The position numbers and the translations under genes are program-made. A stretch of 48,593 bases of DNA, from positions 1 to 48,593 of the forward strand of contig JADLFI010000024.1 of assembly GCA_020845635.1 (NCBI GenBank), written 5' to 3'. Of the stretch, positions 15,440 through 24,262 are shown in pieces. The notes beneath the pieces were generated by a model. The model ran no database searches. It saw only the letters and a list, made by a program, of their open reading frames with translations, and was not told where the DNA came from. The stretch comes from Bacteroidia bacterium (GTDB taxonomy: Bacteria > Bacteroidota > Bacteroidia > UBA4408). Every line of letters begins with the position of its first letter. Position 1 is the first letter of the stretch.

Positions 15440-17248
15440 TTATGTCGTCACTATTTTAATTTTTTTTACGTCTAATAATTGCAACTCATTAGCTAATAAA
15501 TCAAGAGTGGCTTTTGAATTATTTAATACCAATTGCTGATTGTTTCTATAATAATCAATACCCGATTGAAGGTTTTCTTTAAATTTAGTATAGAATTTTT
15601 CTTGTTTTTCATCCATAGAGTCCCAACAGTCGGATAACTTCTTTTTTAAATAATCAATATATAACTTTAGTTCGTTTACAAACATGTGAGGCCTTTCGAG
15701 TTTATAATTTATTTTTTCAATACCATAAATATGATTTACCATGTTTTTGAGTGTGTAAATCCCTGAGAAGAAAGCGGTATTTGGTCCGGGACAAATTGTA
15801 ACGGCTTTAATATTGTGTGGTATATTCATATTATTATTAATGCGTACCGAGCTGCTTAAACCTTCACACAAACAATCTTTTTCTTCTACTTTAGTAATGC
15901 GTTTTTGTAATTCGTCTTCTGATAAATTTAAACTTCTTAATTGCTTAATTTTTAGATTCTGGTATTGTCGTGATGCGGTACATATTATATTTTCGGTAAA
16001 TTCTGTATTACTCGAAAGGTATTTTTTGTAGCAGGGGCTACCGGGTCTGTTTTTTGAAACCCTCTCATTTATCTGTATTTCGGAGCTTGTATTTCGTAAG
16101 TTATGAAATGGAACTCCCAAAGGTGAAGCATCACTTAGGTAAAAATCTTCCTTTTTTGCATTTCCCAATTTGTTTAAAGTTTCAGGGTCAACATTGGTGG
16201 CTTCCGGAACCAATAAAAAAGGGCTTCCCCATCCGGTTCCGTCTAATTGATAATAGGATATTAAAAAATCTTGTTCTTCAGCCGTTCCAATACCACCTTG
16301 AGCAGTAATTCTTTGCTCGGGTATTTGATTAAATACGTTTTTATTATTCTCGCTAAGGTAGGTATTGCATATCTTAAAAAGCTCCATTTGTAAGCTTTTT
16401 TTGTTTATCTTAAATTCCTCAAGTATGGGCCCCATCAAATGTCCTTGTGTGGCAAATGCGTGTCCACCACAGTTTAAACCCGATTCAATCCTATATTCCG
16501 AAACCCATAAGCCTTTTTTAGCAAGTACTTTTCCTTGTGTCATGGCCGAACGGAAATCACTCACTTTAAGGATAATTTTCTTTTCTAAGTTTTGCTGACT
16601 GTTGGGGTAAAACGCTTGAAAATTGCTTAAATAATTAAACAGTCTGGGGTTATAACCTGCCGATATTACAACAGATGAGCATAGGTTACTATTGGCAAAA
16701 CCGCGCAATGCACTTAAAGCTTCAGAAAACTCATCAGGCAATTGGTTTCCACTTTTGCTTAGGCCCGGATTATCAACTTTAGCCATAATATTAACATCTA
16801 TATCTCCGGCTACAATTGAATTTATTAACTTTTTTTGAAGTAATAATTGTTTGTCACTATCTTTCTCTTCAAGCATTTTAAGGTACTCAATTTTTAATGC
16901 TGATAAATTGGGCAATAAATCAAAATATTTATTCAGGTCGCTGCCTTCCTTAAAATCTAATGTTTTTAAATGTGTAATCTGCTCCTCAACTAATTGTTTT
17001 AATAGGTTAAGATAGCTTGTTATACGCTTCGCACGCGAGTCATTATCGTGTTTTTTAATAGGGATATATTCAATATTGTTTTTATGACAATAATAATTTC
17101 TTAGGTCTTCAATTATTTCATCATCAACTATGGATACAACTGATGAAATGCCATAGCGAGCCACCTTTAATGGAGTGTCAATACTGAAACTAATTCCTAA
17201 TACAGGAATGTGAAATGTATGCAGATTTTTTTGTGTCATTTGAAGCAT
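15440..17248 (-). CDS. Uncharacterised conserved protein with NMO/PfaD-like barrel and Cys cluster
   Basis: The 602-residue cytosolic protein starts with HIPVLGISFSIDTPLKVARY (12-31), like the entry of nitronate monooxygenase or PfaD-type FMN barrels. SGLNCGGHAFATQGHL (256-271) resembles their GGH segment, and AQGGIGTAEEQDF (316-328) their phosphate-binding loop. GTGWGSPFLLVPEATNVD follows at 337-354. A cysteine-rich segment comes next: Cys406 (RPGSPCYKKYL), Cys423 (CTASRQYQ), Cys459-x-Cys461 (DCLCEGL) and Cys486 (CPGPN). A helical, Lys-rich C-terminus ends the protein. An FMN oxidoreductase with an Fe-S or zinc site is my inference. I recall relatives only as hypothetical proteins in Bacteroidota. 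It lies 42 bases after the PP2C gene. The start is Met1 or Met4. Confidence 0.72.
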   Translation of the reverse strand: MLQMTQKNLHTFHIPVLGISFSIDTPLKVARYGISSVVSIVDDEIIEDLRNYYCHKNNIEYIPIKKHDNDSRAKRITSYLNLLKQLVEEQITHLKTLDFKEGSDLNKYFDLLPNLSALKIEYLKMLEEKDSDKQLLLQKKLINSIVAGDIDVNIMAKVDNPGLSKSGNQLPDEFSEALSALRGFANSNLCSSVVISAGYNPRLFNYLSNFQAFYPNSQQNLEKKIILKVSDFRSAMTQGKVLAKKGLWVSEYRIESGLNCGGHAFATQGHLMGPILEEFKINKKSLQMELFKICNTYLSENNKNVFNQIPEQRITAQGGIGTAEEQDFLISYYQLDGTGWGSPFLLVPEATNVDPETLNKLGNAKKEDFYLSDASPLGVPFHNLRNTSSEIQINERVSKNRPGSPCYKKYLSSNTEFTENIICTASRQYQNLKIKQLRSLNLSEDELQKRITKVEEKDCLCEGLSSSVRINNNMNIPHNIKAVTICPGPNTAFFSGIYTLKNMVNHIYGIEKINYKLERPHMFVNELKLYIDYLKKKLSDCWDSMDEKQEKFYTKFKENLQSGIDYYRNNQQLVLNNSKATLDLLANELQLLDVKKIKIVTT

Positions 17249-17290
17249 GGTTTTATTAATTATTTAATTAAATGTAAGTGTTGAGATTGC

Positions 17291-20200
17291 TTAAAATCTT
17301 ATTCCCATCACCAATACATCATCTAGTTGTTCTTGCGTTCCTTGCCATTGTGTAAAGAATAGCTGTATGTGTTTGTATTGTTCTTCCATACTTTTATCTT
17401 GAATGGAACCTAACATTTCTTTGAATTTTTTTGACATGAGTTTCTTCCCGTTTTCTCCACCAAATTGATCTACATACCCATCAGTATATAAATATATGGT
17501 ATCACCTTCATAAAACTGTATAACATGATTGGTAAAGGTTCTTTTTTCTTCACTCTGAATACCACCAATTGAAAATTTATCGGCTTTTATTTCTTCAATA
17601 AATGTTTCTCCCAAGTTAATCCCGAATTGTTTTTTATAATCATTACCTCTAAATATTATTAAAGGTCTTAATGCTCCTGAAAATTCAATTGTTTTATTTT
17701 TACGGTGTATATGGCACAAGGCTATGTCCATTCCATCACGGGTTTCATTTTCTTGTTGCTTTAAAGAATCTCTAATTCCAATATGTAAAAGCTCTAAAGT
17801 TTTTGAGGGTCTAAAATCATCGCTTTCCTGTATAATTTGATTGAGCAAGGAGTTTCCAATCATACACATAAATGCACCGGGTACACCATGACCTGTACAA
17901 TCAGCTACAGCCACATACACATCATTTTCATCGCTACTTGATTTTATTTTGTTTTTTATATCTACATACCAATAAAAGTCACCACTAACAATGGCCTTGG
18001 GTTTATAAAATATAAATGAGTTGCCAAATATTTTTTTAAACTGTCGGATACTTGGTAGTATGGCCTCTTGTATTCTTTTAGCATAGGTTATACTATCTGT
18101 AATTTCTTTATTTTTATTCACAATCTCTTCATTTTTTTCGAGGAGTGAAGAGTTCTTTTGCTCTATTTCAATGGTTCTGGCTTTAACTTGTTTTTCTAGC
18201 GAAATTTTCGCTTGTCTTAAATATCTGGTTCGAAAAGTAATGTAAGCTGCAATCAGCGAAATAAGAGCAACACTACATAACACAATAAACCATACTCTTT
18301 TATAAAAAGGGGGTATTATTTCAAATGAAAATTCCAGAGGTTTTTCGGTACAAACATCATCGCTGCTACATGCTTTAATAACAAACTTGTATTTGCCGGG
18401 CGGTAAATGTGAGTATGTTACTTTTTTGATACCATACTCCTCATTCCATTTTTCGTCAAGTCCTTCGAGCTGATATACATATTTTATTTTAGAAACATTT
18501 TTAAAGTTTAGCCCAATGAAGTGAAAGCTTATTTCATTCTCGTTATGATTAAATTTTGATTTTTGATTAAGTGAATAAGAGGTTGAGAATATTTCGAAGT
18601 TTAACAAGTATAGAATAGGAGGAACTACTTTCTCTTGTTGCTGATGTAGGTTTAACAATGTAGCGCCATTAACAGTTCCAAACCATAGACTACCGGATTT
18701 ATCATAATATGTAGCATTTGTTTTGGTTTCAATAGCAGTGAATCCTTCGTTAGAAGAATAATTACGAAAGGTATTTTTTTCCGGATTAAATTTTACCAAA
18801 CCCATATTGGTGCCAATCCATATATTATTTAACGAATCACAAGTAATTAAAGTTATGTAATCAGATATTAAACCTTTCTTTACATTATAATTAATAATTT
18901 TATCGCCTTCTTTTTTATAAATACCTCCCCCTTCGGTACCTATCCATAAGTTACCGTTAAAATCATTACAAAACGATGTAGGACTGTTATGATTAACATT
19001 GCCTTTATATCGATTTATAGTTTTATTGCTATAATACCAAATCCCGGACTCACGTGTCCCAATCCAAACTGTTCCTTTGGAGTCTTTGTGAATTTTAAGC
19101 ACTATTAATTTATCAAGCTCTGATTTATCTTTAAATTCTCCTGTTTTTATATTATAGGTGGTAAGTCCTGAGCTGGTCGCTATCCATAGCTCATTTTCAA
19201 TCATAGATAAATCGTTAATAAGCGAATGATTAATACTTAAAGTATGAACTAATTTTCCGCTATGAGCATCATATACTCCTATATCTCCTTTAAAGGTTGA
19301 TACATATATTTTGTTTTCATGTTTACAAAAAGCGGTTACAAGATTATTTCTTAAATCTGATTTTAAATCTAAATGTTTTACATTATTTATAAAGTAGTTA
19401 TTTTTTAAAGTTAAAATATCAATTCCGTCATTAGTTCCCAACCAATATTTGCCATTGTTGTCCTCTATTATGCAGTTGATTACTCCGTTATTTAATTTAT
19501 CTTCTAGCGTATAGTGAATAAATTTGAAGCCCATAAACTGAGCTAAACCTTTGTCCTGAATTCCGGCCCATAATATTGACTCGCGTCCTATAAACAAGCT
19601 ACGAACTTTATTGCCGCTTAATCCATTTTTATCAGTAATACTTATAACTTCCTTATCTTTAATATATACTATTCCTCCTTCCCAGGTAGCCGCCCAGATA
19701 CTGCCATTATTAGATATTAGAGCGGTTATGAAATTAGATTTTAAACCATCAGATAACCCAAATACTGTAGAAGTACTGTCTTTAATTTGATAATTTACTA
19801 TTCCCTGACTGGTTGTGCCAAACCAATAATTACCCCAACTGTCTTGTGTCATGGAGGTGTATTCAAAGAAAGGAAAGCCTTTGGGTTTAAAAAATATAAA
19901 GCTATCATTAATAGCATTGTAGTATTTAATTCCTAAGTCGGTTATAAACCATACTTTATTATCTTTATCAATGTAAGTCGAAAAAACGATATCGCTTAAT
20001 TTTTCATTGATGCTATATATTTTATACTCTTTACTTTTAGGATTGAGTTTAATTACGCCACTGCCTATGGTGCTTATCCAAAGATTACCTTCAGTGTCTT
20101 TATTGATATCGTTTATTCTGTTAGGTTTTTCTTTTAAGTCTAAATTAAAATGATGAAATATATTTCCATCGTAATAAGATATTTTGCCTAATGAATAACC

Positions 20201-20506
20201 TATCCAAATTACCCCTTGATTATCTTGGCAAATAGTATTAACAGAGGCTTCACTTAACCCATCATTAGTACTAAAATTAGTGAAATTTTGTCCGCTGAAT
20301 TTTGAAAGTCCTCCATCAGTAGCAAACCACATATAACCTTCCTTGTCTTGTAAAATATCATTTACATTCGATTGTATTAACCCGTCTTTAAGAGAATAAT
20401 TATTGAAATTAAATGTTTGTGCGTAGAGATAATTACAGCCTAAAGACTGAATTACTACCATAAACAGAAGAACAATTTTTATAAAGTTGATGCTGTTTTT
20501 TAGCAT
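17291..20506 (-). CDS. Reg_prop/Y_Y_Y sensor with SpoIIE-type (PP2C) phosphatase output
   Basis: This 1071-residue membrane receptor has a signal peptide (1-30) and then about fourteen Reg_prop propeller repeats (about 35-620; examples DKEGYMWFATDGGLSKF, NGKYWLGTNDGI, KGTVWIGTRESGI). A Y_Y_Y domain follows (about 655-732, ending PPGKYKFVIKA). One membrane segment lies at 738-759. A coiled coil at 765-805 joins it to a cytoplasmic SpoIIE phosphatase (810-1071). Metal-binding acidic residues are visible in SGDFYW (841-846), ADCTGHGVPGAF (868-879), YTDG (1007-1010) and LDDVLV (1061-1066). Relatives usually end in a histidine kinase or diguanylate cyclase; here the output is a Ser/Thr phosphatase. 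The TPR-caspase gene ends 2 bases upstream, so the two are surely co-expressed. Confidence 0.93.
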   Translation of the reverse strand: MLKNSINFIKIVLLFMVVIQSLGCNYLYAQTFNFNNYSLKDGLIQSNVNDILQDKEGYMWFATDGGLSKFSGQNFTNFSTNDGLSEASVNTICQDNQGVIWIGYSLGKISYYDGNIFHHFNLDLKEKPNRINDINKDTEGNLWISTIGSGVIKLNPKSKEYKIYSINEKLSDIVFSTYIDKDNKVWFITDLGIKYYNAINDSFIFFKPKGFPFFEYTSMTQDSWGNYWFGTTSQGIVNYQIKDSTSTVFGLSDGLKSNFITALISNNGSIWAATWEGGIVYIKDKEVISITDKNGLSGNKVRSLFIGRESILWAGIQDKGLAQFMGFKFIHYTLEDKLNNGVINCIIEDNNGKYWLGTNDGIDILTLKNNYFINNVKHLDLKSDLRNNLVTAFCKHENKIYVSTFKGDIGVYDAHSGKLVHTLSINHSLINDLSMIENELWIATSSGLTTYNIKTGEFKDKSELDKLIVLKIHKDSKGTVWIGTRESGIWYYSNKTINRYKGNVNHNSPTSFCNDFNGNLWIGTEGGGIYKKEGDKIINYNVKKGLISDYITLITCDSLNNIWIGTNMGLVKFNPEKNTFRNYSSNEGFTAIETKTNATYYDKSGSLWFGTVNGATLLNLHQQQEKVVPPILYLLNFEIFSTSYSLNQKSKFNHNENEISFHFIGLNFKNVSKIKYVYQLEGLDEKWNEEYGIKKVTYSHLPPGKYKFVIKACSSDDVCTEKPLEFSFEIIPPFYKRVWFIVLCSVALISLIAAYITFRTRYLRQAKISLEKQVKARTIEIEQKNSSLLEKNEEIVNKNKEITDSITYAKRIQEAILPSIRQFKKIFGNSFIFYKPKAIVSGDFYWYVDIKNKIKSSSDENDVYVAVADCTGHGVPGAFMCMIGNSLLNQIIQESDDFRPSKTLELLHIGIRDSLKQQENETRDGMDIALCHIHRKNKTIEFSGALRPLIIFRGNDYKKQFGINLGETFIEEIKADKFSIGGIQSEEKRTFTNHVIQFYEGDTIYLYTDGYVDQFGGENGKKLMSKKFKEMLGSIQDKSMEEQYKHIQLFFTQWQGTQEQLDDVLVMGIRF

Positions 20507-20508
20507 GT

Positions 20509-22902
20509 TTATTTTTTTATGAAAAAGAAAGTACCATTTTGATCTTCAAGTCCGCTAATGTTTCCAAATTTAGGCTTTTGTTTTTGATTTTGTTCAACTG
20601 CTGAAATAACTTTTTCGGTTATTTTATCAATAGAGATACATTTATCGGGTGTGTTGTTTAATATGGTGGCAAATGTTTTTGTAAAAATTGAATTGTCTGA
20701 TGCCTTCTCCCTGTCTGTACTGGTAAATACCTGTGCTGACTTTAATTTGGTAGATTCCCAATCATTGCAATCTTTAGGTTGGGTTTCGCCACGCATAGCT
20801 AAATAAAAAGCAGGGCCGGTTTCACAGGCATCGCTAATAACCAAAGTATGTCTAAGTTTGTATAATGACAAATAGCCCTTTAAACTGGTAATCGGAAAAT
20901 AGGTGTATTCATCTGTCTTTGAGGCATCGGTTGGCAGCCAATATCCTGTTTCGTTCAAATATCTGCCATGACCGGCAAACCAAACTAATAAAGATTGAAC
21001 ATTACCCTTATTAATTTGATCTCTTAACTCTATAGAGAAGAAACGATCCATTTGCGCCTTGGTCATGTTAGGTTTATGAATGATTTTACTAATGTTATAG
21101 TTGGCCAAAGCACTCTTCATGGTTATAATGTCTTTTTTTGAACCTTCCAAAGAAGGTAAACTTTGATAGTTGCTATTTTCAATAAAAACCACCCATGTTC
21201 GCCCCATAGGGTTTTTCTGTTCCTCTTCAGCTAATACTCTATTGATATAGTAGGCTATTCGTTTTCTATTGTCATAAATATCACTAGCCTCAATTACCAA
21301 GGAGTCAGTTTTTTCAATATTAATATTTAGTGAAAAAGTAGGATTGGTATTTTCGGAAGAAAAAGTTGCCATTTGACCATTAATGATAATTGACTCTACC
21401 AAACTTTCGTCATCAATTTTTCCTTCTACATATAGATTGTTAATATTGCTGTTTTCAGGTAGTATTTCTTTATCAAAGGTAATAAAAGGGCTTATTACTT
21501 CAATTTTAGGAGGAGTTGATTCTGTTCTTAATAACTCGTAGGTTTCCGTAGTTGTGTTAAAGTAAACATCAGTTACCGAAATGGTTACTTTATCCTTATT
21601 CTCTACAGGTATTTGTGCGCTGAATGATGGATTGTTGTCATCTTCTTTGAAGTTGGCCGGAACCCCGTCAATCACTATTGATTTAATATTACTTTCATCA
21701 CTTATTTTTCCTTTAATCGTACCTATTTGCTTATTCTTTGGAACTCTTATTACTTTCTTCCCTTCTTTATCATTGTTATAGGCAAATTCAATTTGTGGAT
21801 TATTTGATTCTTTATAATATTCATAAGCCTTTTCTTTACAAATTCCTAAAGCACTTTCTATACTTTTCTTGTTAAATCCTTCTTTCTTGGCAAGTATAAA
21901 TTCTTCCTCGGCTTCTTTAAATTTGTTTAATGATTGGTAACATAAGGCTCGATAATAATGTGCTTCCGGAAATTTATCACGAAACAAAATAGCATTGGTA
22001 AAATCACCGATAGCATCGGGGTATTTTTCTTGCTTTTTATACATTAACCCTCGTTCAAAATAGGCTAAAGAATTTTTTTCATTGATTTGAAAAGCTTTAA
22101 CAAAGTTTTCTTCGGCATTTAAAAAATCATTTTTAGCTGAGTAGGTTATGGCACGTTGGGTGTAAATATTGTCATCATTGTTGTCGTATGATAGAGCAGT
22201 GTTTAAGTTTTTTAATGATTCCTCATAACTTCCTGTTTTGCGTTGAGCAACGGCTAAATTGATAAAATAAGGTTTGTAAGCCATTTTGTCTTTAGCTTCT
22301 TTATATTCTTTGCTTAAATACATACATGAAATAGCTTTCAAATAACTTTGTATAGCTACTTGGGTATTTCTAGTACTGTCCATTACAACTCCTTTAATAA
22401 AGTGAGAATAATCGTTAGTGTTGTCATAATCAAGAGCTGTATTTATCTCCTTAATGGCTTCATCATATTCACCCAGCTTAATTTTATCAATGGCCATTTT
22501 TTGGTAAGTTTCAATCGTTTTATTTTTTATCTGCACCATAGTACTAAACATTTCGGTAGCTTGATTATAATTTTCAATCAACAAATAATCAATTAATGCT
22601 TTACGATACAAATCTATTTCTCCGGGTTTAATGTTTAAGGCCGATCGGTAATCGTTTATCGCTTCTTCATACCTATTCATCTTTTCTAAGCAGAATGCTC
22701 GTTCCAGATAGCAATCAAAATCAGAATTGTTTTGTTCAATAAGTGTGGAATATACCTGAAAAGCCTCTTCGTACCTTTGTGAATCTTTTAACTTGCGTGC
22801 TTCTTCTTTGTTAGCAGGTACATCTTGCCCATAAGCAATCATAAGATTGCTTAATACTCCAATGAGGCAAATTAAAATATGTTTGTATTTTAAATTTATC
22901 AA
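20509..22902 (-). CDS. Exported TPR protein with Ig-like domains and caspase-like (C14) peptidase
   Basis: A signal peptide (1-25, ending MIAYGQ) is followed by about eight TPR repeats (30-345), two related beta-sandwich domains (about 392-457 and 465-553; both carry the pattern SI-x-I-x-G) and a caspase-fold domain (567-797). The catalytic pair is visible: His645 in WFAGHG and Cys693 in ISDACETG. The domain start RTWVVFIENSNYQSLPSLEG is typical of bacterial C14 peptidases. The start is TTG at 22902; an in-frame TAA 12 bases upstream rules out longer forms, and the next Met would lose the signal peptide. It is predicted to act outside the cytoplasm. It is the first gene of the block with the PP2C receptor. 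Confidence 0.92.
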   Translation of the reverse strand: MINLKYKHILICLIGVLSNLMIAYGQDVPANKEEARKLKDSQRYEEAFQVYSTLIEQNNSDFDCYLERAFCLEKMNRYEEAINDYRSALNIKPGEIDLYRKALIDYLLIENYNQATEMFSTMVQIKNKTIETYQKMAIDKIKLGEYDEAIKEINTALDYDNTNDYSHFIKGVVMDSTRNTQVAIQSYLKAISCMYLSKEYKEAKDKMAYKPYFINLAVAQRKTGSYEESLKNLNTALSYDNNDDNIYTQRAITYSAKNDFLNAEENFVKAFQINEKNSLAYFERGLMYKKQEKYPDAIGDFTNAILFRDKFPEAHYYRALCYQSLNKFKEAEEEFILAKKEGFNKKSIESALGICKEKAYEYYKESNNPQIEFAYNNDKEGKKVIRVPKNKQIGTIKGKISDESNIKSIVIDGVPANFKEDDNNPSFSAQIPVENKDKVTISVTDVYFNTTTETYELLRTESTPPKIEVISPFITFDKEILPENSNINNLYVEGKIDDESLVESIIINGQMATFSSENTNPTFSLNINIEKTDSLVIEASDIYDNRKRIAYYINRVLAEEEQKNPMGRTWVVFIENSNYQSLPSLEGSKKDIITMKSALANYNISKIIHKPNMTKAQMDRFFSIELRDQINKGNVQSLLVWFAGHGRYLNETGYWLPTDASKTDEYTYFPITSLKGYLSLYKLRHTLVISDACETGPAFYLAMRGETQPKDCNDWESTKLKSAQVFTSTDREKASDNSIFTKTFATILNNTPDKCISIDKITEKVISAVEQNQKQKPKFGNISGLEDQNGTFFFIKK

Positions 22903-22939
22903 AAGCTTAATTTAAAATGAAAAAGCCCACTTTACAAAA

Positions 22940-22947
22940 CAAATGTA
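22940..22947 (-). promoter_or_regulatory. Probable -7 element of the TPR-caspase operon
   Basis: On the minus strand this reads TACATTTG, a full TAnnTTTG match. It lies about 38 bases before the TTG start, giving a leader of about 30 bases. A TTTTG at 14 bases upstream is a possible but closely spaced -33 element inside the inverted repeat at 22958-22987. Confidence 0.45.
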
Positions 22948-22957
22948 AATGCTTTTG

Positions 22958-22987
22958 AACTCAAAATATTGAGTGATTTTTTGAGTT
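22958..22987. repeat. Inverted repeat AACTCAAAA…TTTTGAGTT upstream of TPR-caspase gene
   Basis: The arms 22958-22966 and 22979-22987 are perfect 9-bp complements with a 12-base spacer. The repeat overlaps the place where the -33 element of the caspase operon should lie. It also lies about 100 bases after the end of the SpoIID-like gene on the same strand. It could be an operator or a weak terminator hairpin; it lacks a clear T run on the minus strand. Confidence 0.45.
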
Positions 22988-23089
22988 TTCAACACAAGTA
23001 ATTAACAATTTAAGGCTAATAAGTGATATTGTTGTATCAATTTAACCTATTAATTGAGCTATATGAAGCGTAATTTCAACTTTTATAGA

Positions 23090-24262
23090 TTACTCAACAT
23101 ACATGAAAAAGTCTAACTTGTCAAGATTAATAATACTTGTATTTTGGTAATAGTAATGGAGTATGGTTTTGTAACTGTAGCCCAATTTTGCCATTCGTAT
23201 AGCACCGTCCTGACAAAGCCCTGCCCCGTGCCCAAAACCTCTTCCGCTTAAGGTAATTATTCCATCTTTGTAAAAAGCATTAAAAAAGGTAGAGCGCAAA
23301 CCTAAGGCTGTCCTTATTTCTTTCAAGGGAATGGTACATGTGCCTGTAGAATAGTCTTTTTTACGCGTAAATTGTAAAAAATTATTATCCTTTCCTGAAA
23401 TTAGAGAATCGCTTCCATAATCATAATTTGGGCAGAGTTTTAACATACATTCTTTCCATTTTTCAAGGCTAATTTGTTTACTCCAAACTGCACTTTTTTC
23501 TCGGAGACAAAAAGTATCCTTAATACTTCGCAAATAACTCAAACGATTGTTCCATACATCTTCGCTATTTACGGTTTGGCCTCCGCAATTAGCATGAAAA
23601 GCTGCAGTAATTAACAAAAAATCATTATCAACCATTACCACATCAGCAGTTTTACTTACTGCTTTATTAAGCTCTTGGTTTTTATTGCTTACTCCTTTAT
23701 ACACCTGGCAGTGTTCACGGTCGCATAAGTTAATATCTTCCATTTCATGTCTTCGAAGATGACTTAAGGTATAAGTTCGGCATATTATAGCCTGAACTTT
23801 GTAATATTCAGGGGGGCGTTTTAATCCTACTTCTGCTTCTAGAACTCCGGGTAAATAATCTTCTATTTCAATATCATTTACGATAAATAAAAAACCATTT
23901 ACATTGTTAAAGATAAGACTTCCGCTATATACTTTTTCTTGTTTAAATTTTGGATGATTTAAAACACTCTCGCTATATTCAACTGCTTTTATCTGAAAAC
24001 TTTTTCCGCAAACAAAAATACTGTCACCCTTATAAGCAAAAATACTGTCATTTTGTGCCACTATTTTAAGATTAAAGTCACGACTATCTTGCTTCAATAA
24101 GACACTATCGCAATACAAAGCCGAATTTCCATTCTTATACGAAACATTTATTTCATTTAGCATTGAACCATACAAGATACCTATCTTAACTTGCGTGGCA
24201 GAGATATTTTTGAAAGTTAAGAGAAGAAACAGTAGAAATACTATACTTTTAAAACGGGGCAT
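23090..24262 (-). CDS. SpoIID/LytB-domain protein
   Basis: The 390-residue protein has a signal peptide (about 1-22). The SpoIID core starts at IEIEDYLPGVLEAEVG (131-146), where Glu144 fits the catalytic Glu of the lytic transglycosylase. CDREHCQVYKG (180-190) gives a Cys pair like the one reported to bind zinc in clostridial SpoIID. HANCGGQT follows at 223-230, and SGRGFGHGAGLCQDGA at 339-354 is the family signature. SpoIID cuts glycan strands denuded of stem peptides; in a non-sporulating Gram-negative organism it probably acts in periplasmic peptidoglycan turnover or as an amidase enhancer. Its start abuts the lpxB stop with no gap, so it is in the surE-lpxB operon. Confidence 0.9.
   Translation of the reverse strand: MPRFKSIVFLLFLLLTFKNISATQVKIGILYGSMLNEINVSYKNGNSALYCDSVLLKQDSRDFNLKIVAQNDSIFAYKGDSIFVCGKSFQIKAVEYSESVLNHPKFKQEKVYSGSLIFNNVNGFLFIVNDIEIEDYLPGVLEAEVGLKRPPEYYKVQAIICRTYTLSHLRRHEMEDINLCDREHCQVYKGVSNKNQELNKAVSKTADVVMVDNDFLLITAAFHANCGGQTVNSEDVWNNRLSYLRSIKDTFCLREKSAVWSKQISLEKWKECMLKLCPNYDYGSDSLISGKDNNFLQFTRKKDYSTGTCTIPLKEIRTALGLRSTFFNAFYKDGIITLSGRGFGHGAGLCQDGAIRMAKLGYSYKTILHYYYQNTSIINLDKLDFFMYVE

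Noticed and set aside
20509-22902. Caspase protein as a cytoplasmic anti-phage effector
   Set aside because: The N-terminal signal peptide and the envelope receptor beside it argue for an extracytoplasmic role. No nuclease, CRISPR or sensor gene of a defence island is near.
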